From Vibrionales bacterium SWAT-3 (GTDB taxonomy: Bacteria; Pseudomonadota; Gammaproteobacteria; Enterobacterales; Vibrionaceae): a stretch of 64,000 nucleotides of DNA. The number at the start of each line of letters is the position of its first letter. The first letter of the stretch is position 1. Made by a program: the position numbers and the translations under genes. The stretch is taken from assembly GCA_000169995.1 (NCBI GenBank), contig AAZW01000014.1:43541-107540 (forward strand), given 5' to 3'. Below the pieces are notes generated by a model. The model did not search any database. It had not been told where the DNA came from and saw nothing but the letters and a program-made list of their open reading frames with translations. This document shows positions 37,244 through 46,999 of the stretch, in pieces.

Positions 37244-38227
37244 CTATTTGATGCCACACAGCTTGAGCAATATCTGCTCTAGGTCGCCCCAAGGCATAAG
37301 CTGTGAGTCGATAACTTCAAGTCGTGATTCAAAGCCATCGAGTGTGATTTCATTGACGGACACAACTTGATTCGCGACGTTGAAAGCAAAGCAACCTTGG
37401 TCGGTGTTAACCACCACTTTGACGCGCTCAGCCGTTAAATCAGACAGCATTGAGAATAGCGCATCGAAATCGAATTTATACTCTGCGCCAAACAGCCAAC
37501 CACAGCTAAAGTAACCCTGCCCTTTGTTTTCCTTACGGATGAACGCTTCGCCCGGAGGAAGTTCGAATTGAGGTTCTTGTTCAGCGTGATCATGATGGTG
37601 TGATTCAAGATGAGTTGAAGCACTGCCGTACACACGCTCAATGTCTAACACTTCTAGAGGCACTTCACCATCGTGAATCAACTTATGGAACACTTTCGCT
37701 GGCGTTTGATCCGTTACCCAATCGTTAAATACATCGATGTCTTCAGAGTGAACAAGGTCAACTTTAGTACCAAGAATCACATCAGCACTATCTAGCTGAT
37801 CATTAAAGTTCTGATTAGAGGTGTATTTTTCGTTGGATAAGTTACGCGGATCTACTAAACCTAACGTCGCTTTTAAGTCGACATAAGGTGCGTATTGTTC
37901 TGAAGTCAGCGTCGCAATAACCTGCTTTGGATGTCCTAGGCCTGTTGGCTCAATCAGTAAACGATCTGGCTTTTGACGAAGCAACGCATTAATGCCCACC
38001 GACATCGGTACGCCAGCGGTACAACACATGCAGCCACCCGGCACTTCTTTAATCAACGCGCCTTGATCTGTCATCAATGCACCATCAATACCAATCTCAC
38101 CGAACTCATTAACCAGAACAGCCCAGTTTTCATTCTCAGGTTTATTTTTCAATAGGTTCAAGATAGCAGTCGTCTTACCAACACCTAAAAAACCCGTAAT
38201 TATGTTCGTAGGAACTTTTTTGGTCAT
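37244..38227 (-). CDS. COG0523 GTPase (CobW/ZNG1-like metal chaperone)
   Basis: 327 aa. It has a P-loop GFLGVGKTT, the family's metal-binding CMCC motif (GGCMCCTAG), Walker B-like LLIEPTGLGHP and NKxD-like GTKVDLV. A His-rich stretch (ESHHHDHAEQ) sits between the GTPase and the C-terminal CobW domain. Proteins of this family deliver or handle Zn, Co or other metals. Neither a Zur site nor a metal-enzyme partner is visible nearby, so the metal cannot be told from context. Strong ribosome site (aaaggaga). Confidence 0.9.
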   Translation of the reverse strand: MTKKVPTNIITGFLGVGKTTAILNLLKNKPENENWAVLVNEFGEIGIDGALMTDQGALIKEVPGGCMCCTAGVPMSVGINALLRQKPDRLLIEPTGLGHPKQVIATLTSEQYAPYVDLKATLGLVDPRNLSNEKYTSNQNFNDQLDSADVILGTKVDLVHSEDIDVFNDWVTDQTPAKVFHKLIHDGEVPLEVLDIERVYGSASTHLESHHHDHAEQEPQFELPPGEAFIRKENKGQGYFSCGWLFGAEYKFDFDALFSMLSDLTAERVKVVVNTDQGCFAFNVANQVVSVNEITLDGFESRLEVIDSQLMPWGDLEQILLKLCGIK

Positions 38228-38812
38228 ATCAGTTCTCCTTTTTAAGGGAGTATATACTCAATCACTAAAAAGTTGACCCCAATCGCTTGTTTATACTTAG
38301 ATTGATAAATTGAAAACAAGCCCTTGACCAAGGGAGAGTGAGACGAGAAGTTGGTGTACGCATTCGAAGATTTGGCGCTAGAGAAAGAGAAGTGATTTGA
38401 GATACTCCAAACAAACTAAAGGCGTACTTCAAGAGTACGCCTCACCCTCGTTACTCAATCGTGAGTTCGCGAATCAGGAAGTCTTAAATATCGACCTGAA
38501 CATTTAACGAGGAACTAAAACTTTGTATTTTTGAATCCATCCAAATTGTGTGTAAAACCTCATGTCTCCTTGCGGCTCGTTATGTTGCTTTACGATTTAA
38601 CTATGGTTCATTTTGGTAGTAATTCAAGTTAGCGCTGTAGATTCGATCAAAATTGTGACGGTGATTCCACTATATTCTTTATACAATCTATTTATGTAAT
38701 ACACTCCTTTCATAAATGAAATTCAACTTTGCATCTTTGTTGCTATAGGATAAGCAGAGTAGGCGTATAATTTACTTAAGCCCCGCCGCATCAACTCAGG
38801 AACCAAACTTCA
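38228..38812. other. Long intergenic region upstream of clcA
   Basis: 585 bp. One hairpin (AGGCGTACT-tcaag-AGTACGCCT, 38420-38442) without a T-run is seen; it may end an unrecognised transcript. No ORF with ribosome site or family resemblance was found. The right half is AT-rich and should hold the clcA promoter. Confidence 0.5.
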
Positions 38813-40219
38813 ATGACCAATAGAGAGAAATTTAAGCAGTCCCTTTTAGCAAAAATGCCAAGGGGTGCTATTAACCAATTTCTTTCTAGAGACAAAGCTC
38901 CCGTTTCAGTTCTCATCCTTTCTTGCCTTGTTGGTATCCTTGCGGGTGTTGTTGGTACCTACTTCGAAGTTGCAGTGCATTTCATCACAGAGACGCGCAC
39001 CGACTGGCTGAAAGATGAGCTGGGCAATCATCTACCGCTTTGGTTATCTGCGTTTCTTATCAGTGCAGCCTTTGCTTTCATTGGTTATTTTCTTGTTCAC
39101 CGCTTTGCCCCAGAAGCCGCAGGATCCGGTATCCCTGAGATTGAGGGCGCAATGGACGGGATGCGTCCGGTTCGTTGGTGGCGAGTTCTACCTGTGAAGT
39201 TCTTTGGCGGTATGGGCGCATTAGGTTCAGGTATGGTGTTAGGTCGTGAAGGACCAACTGTGCAAATGGGTGGCAGCATTGGTCGTATGGTCACAGACAT
39301 CTTCCGTGTAAAAGACGATGACAGTCGACACTCACTGCTTGCCTCTGGCGCAGCTGGTGGTTTAGCAGCTGCATTCAATGCTCCGTTGGCTGGGATCATG
39401 TTCGTTGTTGAAGAGATGCGACCACAGTTCCGCTACTCTCTCATTTCTATCAAAGCCGTTATCATTTCTGCCGTTTCAGCCAACATTGTATTTCGTTCTA
39501 TCAACGGGCAGTCGGCTGTCATCACCATGCCTCAATATCAACAGCCTGAACTGAGTGCACTATGGTTATTCTTGTTGTTAGGCGTACTGTTCGGAATGTT
39601 TGGGGTAATTTTCAATAAACTGATCACCCTTTCACAAGACATGTTCGTCGCAATACACAAAAACGACCGCAAACGTTACTTAATAACAGGTACATTACTC
39701 GGTGGTTGCTTTGGTTTATTGCTTCTCTACATCCCAGAATTGACAGGCGGTGGTATCGGTATTATCCCAAATGTCACCAACGGTAATTACAGCACCAACA
39801 TATTGCTGCTTATTTTCCTAGGACGTGTGCTTACCACTCTACTCTGTTTCGGCTCTGGTGCGCCGGGTGGTATTTTCGCTCCTATGCTAGCACTGGGTAC
39901 ACTCTTTGGTTATGCATTTGGGCTTATCGCGGCTGCATTCTTCCCTGAACTAAATATAGAACCAGGTATGTTTGCGATTGCAGGTATGGGCGCACTGTTC
40001 GCTGCGACTGTGCGTGCACCGATTACAGGTATATTGCTGGTTATCGAAATGACCAATAACTATTACCTAATCTTACCTTTGATCATTACCTGTCTTGGCG
40101 CCGTTATCTTTGCGCAAATGCTTGGTGGCCAACCAATCTACAGCCAACTACTGAACCGCACGCTGAAAAATGAGAAGTTGAGACAACAAGACCTCCCTCA
40201 ACAAGAGGAAGTTCGTTAA
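38813..40219 (+). CDS. clcA: H+/Cl- exchange transporter ClcA
   Basis: 468 aa, a CLC family antiporter. The selectivity motifs are present: GSGIPEIEG, GREGPTVQMGG (external gating Glu), and GSGAPGGIFAPML. The internal proton Glu is in FVVEEMRPQ. ClcA exchanges two chloride for one proton and helps resist acid. The N-terminus (MTNREKFKQSLLAK) is cytoplasmic. Single gene. Confidence 0.95.
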   Translation: MTNREKFKQSLLAKMPRGAINQFLSRDKAPVSVLILSCLVGILAGVVGTYFEVAVHFITETRTDWLKDELGNHLPLWLSAFLISAAFAFIGYFLVHRFAPEAAGSGIPEIEGAMDGMRPVRWWRVLPVKFFGGMGALGSGMVLGREGPTVQMGGSIGRMVTDIFRVKDDDSRHSLLASGAAGGLAAAFNAPLAGIMFVVEEMRPQFRYSLISIKAVIISAVSANIVFRSINGQSAVITMPQYQQPELSALWLFLLLGVLFGMFGVIFNKLITLSQDMFVAIHKNDRKRYLITGTLLGGCFGLLLLYIPELTGGGIGIIPNVTNGNYSTNILLLIFLGRVLTTLLCFGSGAPGGIFAPMLALGTLFGYAFGLIAAAFFPELNIEPGMFAIAGMGALFAATVRAPITGILLVIEMTNNYYLILPLIITCLGAVIFAQMLGGQPIYSQLLNRTLKNEKLRQQDLPQQEEVR

Positions 40220-40402
40220 TAACAAATGACTCATAGAACAAAAGCACACATTCAACGTGCTTAATGTCCCGATTCCGCATCAGAGTCAAAAAAGCAAACG
40301 TTAAAGTTGCTATCATCCACTCAAAATTAGTTGAGCGCCCTCAACAGCTATTGATGGCACAACTGCACGCATTAAATAGAGCAAAAGCTTTATTGTTAAC
40401 CA

Positions 40403-41416
40403 TTGTTTTATAAGTCACTAAGTTGGAGCAAGTCGTTGAACTGGAGAAGGTTGACCCAAGTAAAAAACGTGCCGCCATCTCAGGCATCTTTAGCACTTGG
40501 TGTTATAGGTCTAGGACAAGCTTGGGCTTTATATATACCAGGCATAGGTGAGGTTATTCGCCCCTACCTCGCTTCACTTGGTGCGCTGCTTCTGTTACCT
40601 GTTTTACTTCGTTACCTGACAAGTTTTAATACCTTCATTAATGATATTCGTCACCCACTTAGTGGAAGCTTGATGGCGCCAATGAGCATGGCACTATTAA
40701 TCCTATGTGACTATTTAGCCGAAATATCACCAATAATCGCCTACCCAATCTGGTTCTGTGCCCTATTACTTCATTTTTCGATGATGGTGTTGTTCTTCGG
40801 TTTCCAGATCATCAATTTCAAGATGTCTAATATCGTTCCAAGCTGGTTCCTATATCCTGTGGGGTTGATCAGTAGTTCGCTGGCAGGCACCCAATTTGGG
40901 CACACAGTGTTTTCAGAAACGCTTGCAGCCACCTGTATCGGTATCTACTTCTTCTTACTACCTGTAGTGCTTTACCGCTTGGTGTTTGAAGGAAACCTCC
41001 CTCGTAGAGCAAGACCGACACTAGCAATCATGGCGGCTCCAGTGAACTTGTCGCTTGCCGCTTACTTGGTTAATTTCGACCACCCCGATCCAATTCTGAC
41101 AGGCGCCTTAGCGGGTATTGCTATTACCATGACGTTGCTAATTTACTTATGTTACGTAAGGCTCATGCGACTCAAGTTCCAACCTTCCATCGCAGCGGTA
41201 ACCTTTCCATCAGTAATCAGTGCTATCGCTATGCATCGATTGACCACCTTTTTCGGGGCCGAGTATCCACAGTGGTACTGGTTACATAAATTTGGTTTCT
41301 TCGAATTGACCATCGCAACCATCCTAGTCATTTGGGTCGCTGGCGGTTACGTGAAGATGTACTGGCCCGAGCTTTTTGACCCCGATTACATGTCTAAGAA
41401 AGTGAAACGTTCTTAA
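40403..41416 (+). CDS. TDT-family transporter (TehA/Mae1-like)
   Basis: About 326-337 aa with ten predicted membrane helices. The opening PPSQASLALGVIGLGQAW and the pattern PMSMALLILCDYL fit the tellurite-resistance/dicarboxylate-transporter (SLAC1/TehA) family. These are anion channels or exporters; the substrate here is unknown. No ATG start is available: TTG 40436 follows a good ribosome site (ttggagca) and seems better than TTG 40403. Confidence 0.82.
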   Translation: MFYKSLSWSKSLNWRRLTQVKNVPPSQASLALGVIGLGQAWALYIPGIGEVIRPYLASLGALLLLPVLLRYLTSFNTFINDIRHPLSGSLMAPMSMALLILCDYLAEISPIIAYPIWFCALLLHFSMMVLFFGFQIINFKMSNIVPSWFLYPVGLISSSLAGTQFGHTVFSETLAATCIGIYFFLLPVVLYRLVFEGNLPRRARPTLAIMAAPVNLSLAAYLVNFDHPDPILTGALAGIAITMTLLIYLCYVRLMRLKFQPSIAAVTFPSVISAIAMHRLTTFFGAEYPQWYWLHKFGFFELTIATILVIWVAGGYVKMYWPELFDPDYMSKKVKRS

Positions 41417-41473
41417 CCAATTCAGATAACACTTTCCAGCACGCTGAATCCGCAGCTTCGCACAAAACGAAAG

Positions 41474-41498
41474 AAGGCCTCACATTGTGAGGCCTTTT
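41474..41498. terminator. Rho-independent terminator
   Basis: AAGGCCTCAC-att-GTGAGGCCTTTT, between the convergent TDT transporter and hmp genes. Confidence 0.88.
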
Positions 41499-41572
41499 GA
41501 TTGGGCAAGGTTTTTAATAGATCAGGCGAGTGTTAATACAACTCCCTAAAGTTCTTAAAGTTAGCGTGGTTC

Positions 41573-42769
41573 TTAGAAGTTAGCGTGAGGGCCAAATACT
41601 TCGTAGTGAACACGAGAGCGGTCAACTTTAAGTGCGTCTAGCTGCTCAACAATGTTCTTCATGAAGCCTACAGGGCCACAGATGTAAAAATCGCTGTCTT
41701 TAAATCCTTCAGTATCAGAGATCGAAGCAAGATCCATTTGACCTTCGTGCGTATTCTCACACGCAGATGCTTCTTTGTTCATATACCATGTCTTCGCAGA
41801 CCAGCCTTTATCAGCAACGATGTCTTTCACACGTTTAGTGAATGAGTGTTGGCCTTCATTTTCACAAGCATGTAGGTAAAGCACTGGCTCGTTTTTCTCT
41901 TCAGTATTCAGGAACTCAAGCATTGACTGCATTGGCGTTACACCAACACCTGCAGAGATAAGCGTTACTGGCTTACTGCGCTCTTGATACATGAAGTCAC
42001 CCGCTGGAGCGTAAAGGCTTACTTCATCACCGATAGCAACCGTGTCGTGTAGGTGGTTAGAAACCACGCCTTGTGTTTCTTGGCCGTGGCCTTCACGCTT
42101 CACAGAGATGCGGTATTGCTTACCGTTCGGCTTGTCTGATAGTGAGTATTGACGAATTTCGCTGTATTGTGCGCCTTCTGGCTTAACTTCGATACCGATG
42201 TATTGACCAGGCGTGTAAGCCAGAACGTCACCGCCATCTTTTGGTTGTAGAATAAAGCTTGTTACTAGCGCTGATTCTTCAATCTTGTCTGCAATCACGA
42301 ACGTACGTGCTGCTTCCCAACCGCCAACAGCTTGTTTACGTTGTAGATAAAGCTCAGCTTCACGATCGATGAATACTTGAGCCAAGAAAAGGTAAGCCGC
42401 TGTCCACGCCTCTTCAACTTCAGGTGTAAACGCGTCTGTTGCCAATTCACGTAGTGTTTCAATCAGGTGTAAACCAACGATTTGGTAGTGTTCTGGTTGA
42501 ATGTTAAAACTTGTGTGTTTGTGAGCAATGCGTTCAACCGCTGTTGTTAACGCTGCTAGGTTTTCAATGTTCTTTGCATATGCTGCGATAGCTTCAAACA
42601 GTGCTACGCCTTGGCGACCTGTTCTCTGGTGAGTCATATTGAAGATATCTTTTAACTCAGGGTTATGCGTGAACATACGTTGATAAAAGTGCTGAGTTAA
42701 AGCTGGGCCTGCGCTCTCAAGTAGAGGAATAGTAGATTTGATGATTTCGATATGTGCATTGTTAAGCAT
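41573..42769 (-). CDS. hmp: Flavohemoprotein Hmp (nitric oxide dioxygenase)
   Basis: 398 aa: globin domain (residues 1-140; proximal His in the AIAAYAKNIENL...HKHTSF region), FAD-binding domain (RQYSLSDKPN) and NAD-binding domain (ISAGVGVTPMQSML, YICGPVGFM). It converts NO and O2 to nitrate with NAD(P)H. Ribosome site cggag precedes the ATG. It is divergent from norR; the region between has a sigma54-type promoter pointing at hmp and four NorR-like sites. A nearby nitrate-respiration block makes NO detoxification a sensible partner. Confidence 0.95.
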   Translation of the reverse strand: MLNNAHIEIIKSTIPLLESAGPALTQHFYQRMFTHNPELKDIFNMTHQRTGRQGVALFEAIAAYAKNIENLAALTTAVERIAHKHTSFNIQPEHYQIVGLHLIETLRELATDAFTPEVEEAWTAAYLFLAQVFIDREAELYLQRKQAVGGWEAARTFVIADKIEESALVTSFILQPKDGGDVLAYTPGQYIGIEVKPEGAQYSEIRQYSLSDKPNGKQYRISVKREGHGQETQGVVSNHLHDTVAIGDEVSLYAPAGDFMYQERSKPVTLISAGVGVTPMQSMLEFLNTEEKNEPVLYLHACENEGQHSFTKRVKDIVADKGWSAKTWYMNKEASACENTHEGQMDLASISDTEGFKDSDFYICGPVGFMKNIVEQLDALKVDRSRVHYEVFGPHANF

Positions 42770-43139
42770 GAATTTACTCCGAACACTGAGCCTTATGACC
42801 TATTATGTCATTTTGACTACTTAAAAATTAAGAATGACTTATCGATTTTCTGAAAGCTTAGTTATTCTTAGAAACTGAGTTATTTTGACTCGTTTGCATT
42901 TCAAAAAATCGCGAAACCTGATTAATGCCACCTGATTGATTGAGATCAAGAATAGTCTGTTTAATCAGCGCTATAATTGGGCTTCACTGTCTCTTTTGCA
43001 CAATCAGTGCCAACTTTTTCAAGCCCCGCCAGCACTGGCTTTATTCTCAAAAATCCCTTTATAAAAATGTCAAAAAGACCTTTTTTTTAAGTCAATAAGA
43101 CTCTATGATGTATATAAACACACACAGTTAGAGTTTTTT
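42770..43139. promoter_or_regulatory. hmp–norR divergent control region
   Basis: 370 bp with four GT-N7-AC sites that fit the NorR half-site pattern: 42807-42817 (GTCATTTTGAC, a perfect palindrome), 42879-42889 (GTTATTTTGAC), 43069-43079 (GTCAAAAAGAC) and 43091-43101 (GTCAATAAGAC). The last two are 22 bp apart and lie about 90-110 bp upstream of the likely hmp start of transcription, the usual place for enhancer sites. Confidence 0.7.
42997..43012 (-). promoter_or_regulatory. Sigma54 promoter for hmp
   Basis: On the minus strand: TGGCACTGATTGTGCA, which matches TGGCAC-N5-TTGCW with one mismatch and exact GG/GC spacing. Transcription would start near 42985, giving a leader of about 215 nt. 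Confidence 0.75.
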
Positions 43140-44732
43140 ATGCAAGATATCTCCGCATCTACCCTCATGGAAATGACCATTGGTCTCGCAAGTGGTGTGA
43201 ACGATCAAGATCGTTTTAATCGCCTAATCGATGCCATTCGTAAAACCATTACGTGTGATTGTGTCGCGCTCTTAAGCCTTCAAGGTGACACACTAGCCCC
43301 TATGGCAATGCAAGGGCTCAGCCGCGACACGTTCGGTCGTCGCTTTATCATTTCAGAGCATCCACGTTTTGCGGAGATATGTGCATCTCGCTCTCCTGTT
43401 CGTTTCGATTCTGATAGTTCTCTCCCAGATCCTTTTGATGGCTTACTGATCGACCATGATGGCGACCTGCCAATGCATGCCTGTATGGGGCTGCCTTTGC
43501 TATTTGGCGATAAGCTATTAGGGGTTCTAACACTAGACAGCCTTAAACCAGACGTCTTCGCTAATATTCCAGCGCGTAACCTTGAAGTATTAGCAGCCAT
43601 TGCAGCGTCAAGCATGCAGATGGCATTGACCTTTTCTCAGCTTGAACATCAAGCAAAACAATCCAAACAGTTGTTAGAAGAGTTGAACGTTGAAGCTTGG
43701 GAACGCGACGGCGGTGAGTTGATCGGTAACAGTGACACCATGGTGGCACTTAAGAACGACATCGCTGTAGTAGCACCTTCAGAATTCAATATTCTGATTC
43801 ACGGTGACACAGGTGTAGGTAAAGAACTGGTCGCTCGCACTCTGCACCATCAATCGCAGCGTAAGCGTAATCCATTGGTTTACGTAAACTGTGCTGCGAT
43901 TCCTGAAAACCTAGTTGAAAGTGAGTTGTTTGGTCACGTACGTGGAGCATTTACAGGTGCAGACAAAAACCGTTTAGGTAAGTTTGCGTTAGCCGATGGC
44001 GGCACCCTATTCCTTGATGAAATTGGTGAACTGCCGTTAGCTGCGCAAAGTAAATTACTGCGTGCCCTGCAAAACAATGAAATTCAGCCTGTAGGTCAAG
44101 ACAATATCCAAACCATAGATGTACGCGTATTGGCGGCCACTAATAGAGATTTAAAGCAAGAAGTGGAAGACGGTCGATTCAGAGCTGACTTGTACCACCG
44201 ATTAAGTGTGTACCCTATTGCGGTTCCTGCATTGAAAGATCGTGGTGACGACATCAGCTTGCTAGCGGGCTTCTTCCTGGAACAAGCGCGTCGTAAGTTG
44301 GGTATCAACCAAGTGAAATTCCGCTCTGACGTTCTTTCTTTCCTAAACCGTTATGGTTGGCCGGGTAACGTGCGTGAACTTGAGCACGTGATCAGTCGTT
44401 CAGCATTGAAAGCATTAGCGCGTAGCACCAATAAAAACCTAGTGACAATTACTAAAGAAGATTGTGGTCCACTCGACCAAGATCAGCCTATTGCGACGAC
44501 CCAGGTGAAGAACACACCGTTATCGACACCAACGATCGACCTTTCTGCAGGGCTACGTGGCGCAACGGACGATTTTCAACGCAGTATCATCACTGAGGTG
44601 TTGGAAGATGCCAACTTTAACTGGGCACAAGCTGGGCGAGTTCTGAAAACAGACCGAGCAAACCTGACTCGACTGTCTAAGCGTTTAGGGTTAAATGTGG
44701 CTAAGTCTCACACGATTGAACGGACAAAATAG
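43140..44732 (+). CDS. norR: NorR, NO-responsive sigma54-dependent activator
   Basis: 530 aa. GAF domain (about 15-170) that in NorR binds NO at a mononuclear iron; AAA+ domain with Walker [11 protein letters not shown], the sigma54-contact loop GAFTGAD and Walker [13 protein letters not shown]-terminal Fis-type helix-turn-helix ([19 protein letters not shown]). Known NorR proteins activate norVW or hmp in response to NO. The position next to hmp shows the latter arrangement, as in other Vibrio. Confidence 0.95.
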   Translation: MQDISASTLMEMTIGLASGVNDQDRFNRLIDAIRKTITCDCVALLSLQGDTLAPMAMQGLSRDTFGRRFIISEHPRFAEICASRSPVRFDSDSSLPDPFDGLLIDHDGDLPMHACMGLPLLFGDKLLGVLTLDSLKPDVFANIPARNLEVLAAIAASSMQMALTFSQLEHQAKQSKQLLEELNVEAWERDGGELIGNSDTMVALKNDIAVVAPSEFNILIHGDTGVGKELVARTLHHQSQRKRNPLVYVNCAAIPENLVESELFGHVRGAFTGADKNRLGKFALADGGTLFLDEIGELPLAAQSKLLRALQNNEIQPVGQDNIQTIDVRVLAATNRDLKQEVEDGRFRADLYHRLSVYPIAVPALKDRGDDISLLAGFFLEQARRKLGINQVKFRSDVLSFLNRYGWPGNVRELEHVISRSALKALARSTNKNLVTITKEDCGPLDQDQPIATTQVKNTPLSTPTIDLSAGLRGATDDFQRSIITEVLEDANFNWAQAGRVLKTDRANLTRLSKRLGLNVAKSHTIERTK

Positions 44733-44821
44733 ATATTAGCGGTTTGTTGCGAGCATCTGACAAAACTTGTGTATATAATGCTGCAAATTGTAACGCTAAT
44801 TTTAAATATGTAGAGAGAGTT

Positions 44822-45181
44822 ATGAAGTTTATCCGTTGGTTCTTAGGTCGTGTGATTTTGCTATTAAATTTTGTTTTTACCCCTCGTGGCGTGAAGCGTT
44901 CTCAAGAAGAACAAAGCCAAGTGAATGAGCAAGCAAAAACGCACACGTTATACCAATTCGAAGCGTGCCCATTTTGTGTAAAAGTGCGCCGCGCGATGAA
45001 ACGTCAATCGGTTCAGTTTGAACTTCGTGATGCTAAAAATAACGAACAGCACCGTGCAGAGCTTGAAGCGGGCGGAGGTCGTGTGAAAGTGCCTTGTCTA
45101 CGTATTGAGAAAGACGGAAAAACTGAGTGGATGTACGAGTCTTCAGACATCGTTGCTTACTTAGAAAAGCAGTTCGCATAA
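44822..45181 (+). CDS. Membrane-anchored glutaredoxin-like protein
   Basis: 119 aa from MKFIRWFLGRVILLLNF, a single N-terminal membrane helix, then a glutaredoxin/GST-N fold with CPFC (FEACPFCVKVRRAMK) and the cis-Pro turn VKVPCLRIE. It probably handles thiol-disulfide exchange at the inner membrane. The in-frame TTG at 44744 has no ribosome site, while agagagttATG does. Confidence 0.88.
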   Translation: MKFIRWFLGRVILLLNFVFTPRGVKRSQEEQSQVNEQAKTHTLYQFEACPFCVKVRRAMKRQSVQFELRDAKNNEQHRAELEAGGGRVKVPCLRIEKDGKTEWMYESSDIVAYLEKQFA

Positions 45182-45210
45182 GCTAACAAGCTAAGCGAAA
45201 GTCAGACACC

Positions 45211-45239
45211 AAAAATCCCTCCAATGTGAGGGATTTTTT
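45211..45239. terminator. Rho-independent terminator
   Basis: AAAAATCCCTC-caatgt-GAGGGATTTTTT, between convergent genes. Confidence 0.85.
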
Positions 45240-45287
45240 ATGTCTGTTATTTGCGTATGCTTCACTTGAGAACAAAAACGCTAAAGG

Positions 45288-45938
45288 TTATTTGGCGACG
45301 ATCAGCATCAGTTCCACACGGCGGTTACAAGCCTTGCCTTGCGGTGAAGCGTTGGTACATGCTGGAACATATTCACCAAAGCCGCGAGTGTAAATAGAAC
45401 GGCTCGACACATAGTTGCTCTCTAGGCGAGCTTTCACTTCTTTTGCACGCTGCTCTGATAAAGGGTCATTGATACGATCTGTACCTGTATTATCAGTATG
45501 ACCTTCAATCACGATATCGATGTCTTGGCGCTGAGAAAGGTAACTACCAAGTGTGTCTAACCATTGGTTGTAAGCGGGTTCAGGGAACGCTGAGCCTGTT
45601 TTGAAATTCACATGTTGCTCAAGCTTTACCATCACATGGTTACCTGGCAACACTTCAAAATCGATACGGTTTTGTCTTAAAAACACTTCTAGCGGATCAT
45701 TCGTCGACACGCCACGACCGTAGTTAGTCGTTATGGTTTTTTGATGAGAATGGCTCTGCATTGAGTAACCGCGGTTGCTCGCTGTGCCTGTTGTTTGAAC
45801 CACACCCCACTCCGGGTGCATCAGGTCATAGTCGGTTTGCGGTGCCGTCTCTAACAGGTTATCACCTAGCATACCGGTTGGTAATGTTGTCTCACACCCA
45901 GCCAAAGCTATGCTTAACATTATCGCTAAATATCTCAT
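45288..45938 (-). CDS. OmpA-family outer-membrane lipoprotein
   Basis: 216 aa from MRYLAIMLSIALAGC, a lipobox with Cys at 15. The middle region is of unknown type; the C-terminal OmpA peptidoglycan-binding domain shows VNFKTGSAFPEPAY, IVIEGHTDNTGTDRIN, LSEQRAKEVKARL and CNRRVELMLIV. It likely links the outer membrane to peptidoglycan. ATG 45953 gives five more residues but spoils the signal. Confidence 0.9.
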   Translation of the reverse strand: MRYLAIMLSIALAGCETTLPTGMLGDNLLETAPQTDYDLMHPEWGVVQTTGTASNRGYSMQSHSHQKTITTNYGRGVSTNDPLEVFLRQNRIDFEVLPGNHVMVKLEQHVNFKTGSAFPEPAYNQWLDTLGSYLSQRQDIDIVIEGHTDNTGTDRINDPLSEQRAKEVKARLESNYVSSRSIYTRGFGEYVPACTNASPQGKACNRRVELMLIVAK

Positions 45939-46178
45939 TACTTCACCAACCACTCATGCAGATAAACCATTTACTAATGTCTATATCGGCACCCAGAAAA
46001 AAACTTTAGACAAAAAGCATGCACTTCTAAAAAAAGTGCTTTTGATCACAGTTAACCGTCAACTAGCCTGCCTTCGCTCGCTAGTTCGAACTGTTTGCAT
46101 TTATTTACCTTATAATTGTTTTCCAATTCCGACTAAATAGTTAGAATCTCACGACTTCTTAACGCTAGAGTAAACATC

Positions 46179-46805
46179 ATGTTTAAACCATTTACTAAAT
46201 TCATCACTGCAATTGTTGCTGTACTTGTTATCGCCGGTTGTAGTGAAACAGACGAGCCACAAAAAGGTGTTCATTACGAGGCGCTTCCTACCGCTCTAAC
46301 AGAATTTAACTTGTCTCCGATCACTGAAATCTTCTCTCTAAACTGTGGTCACTGTCGTCAAATGGAAAGTGCAATTCCAGAGATTGAGTCGCTTACAGAC
46401 CAAACCATTGGCAAGATGCACGTAACATTCAATGAAAGTGCTCAAATCAGCGCAATGATCTACTACACAGCAGTGATGCAGCTTGATGCAACGCCAGACC
46501 ACGCTTTCATGGACGACTTATTCGGCGCTGTTCAAATGGGTGCAGACGCAACACCAGAGCAACGTCAACAAGCACTAGAAACCGCTTTTACTTCTCGCGG
46601 TTTGGTTAGCCCGTACCAATTGAACAAAGAACAACAGGTAACGCTTTTTGACTATGTTAAAAAAGCAGAAGAAGTTTCAGTAAAAGGTCAGATCAACTCA
46701 GTACCAACGTTTATCGTTAACGGCAAATACCAAGTACTGACAGCTGGTCACCAAGACGTTGCTGGCATCGCAAAAACGATCAACTACCTTTTGACTCAAC
46801 CATAA
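46179..46805 (+). CDS. DsbA-family lipoprotein, thiol-disulfide oxidoreductase
   Basis: 208 aa with a lipobox signal (FITAIVAVLVIAGC, Cys 21) and a thioredoxin fold with CGHC (LNCGHCRQM) and a cis-Pro loop NSVPTFIVNGKY. DsbA normally is soluble; a lipid-anchored form is less common. It probably makes or reshuffles disulfides of specific envelope proteins. It precedes a 39-aa membrane ORF and an FKBP gene on the same strand, possibly one unit. Confidence 0.88.
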   Translation: MFKPFTKFITAIVAVLVIAGCSETDEPQKGVHYEALPTALTEFNLSPITEIFSLNCGHCRQMESAIPEIESLTDQTIGKMHVTFNESAQISAMIYYTAVMQLDATPDHAFMDDLFGAVQMGADATPEQRQQALETAFTSRGLVSPYQLNKEQQVTLFDYVKKAEEVSVKGQINSVPTFIVNGKYQVLTAGHQDVAGIAKTINYLLTQP

Positions 46806-46861
46806 GCGCGGCTTTAGTCAGCTCATCAATAAACTAAGCAATAAATACAATAGGTTTTACT

Positions 46862-46981
46862 ATGTCTAAATTTGTCATCCCGGTCATCGTCTTTCTTTTG
46901 GCGGGTTTCATGATTTACCGTACTTGGACAAATCATAAGTCTGGTGCAGAAAACTTCAACAAGGTCAGCAGTTCCTACTAG
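46862..46981 (+). CDS. 39-aa single-pass membrane ORF
   Basis: MSKFVIPVIVFLLAGFMIYR then a 19-residue polar tail. Begins 57 bp after the DsbA-like gene and ends 18 bp before the FKBP start. A weak ribosome site (aataggtttt). Topology and compact placement suggest a real small gene, but no family is recognised. Confidence 0.55.
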   Translation: MSKFVIPVIVFLLAGFMIYRTWTNHKSGAENFNKVSSSY

Positions 46982-46999
46982 AGACGGAAAAAAAGAAGT

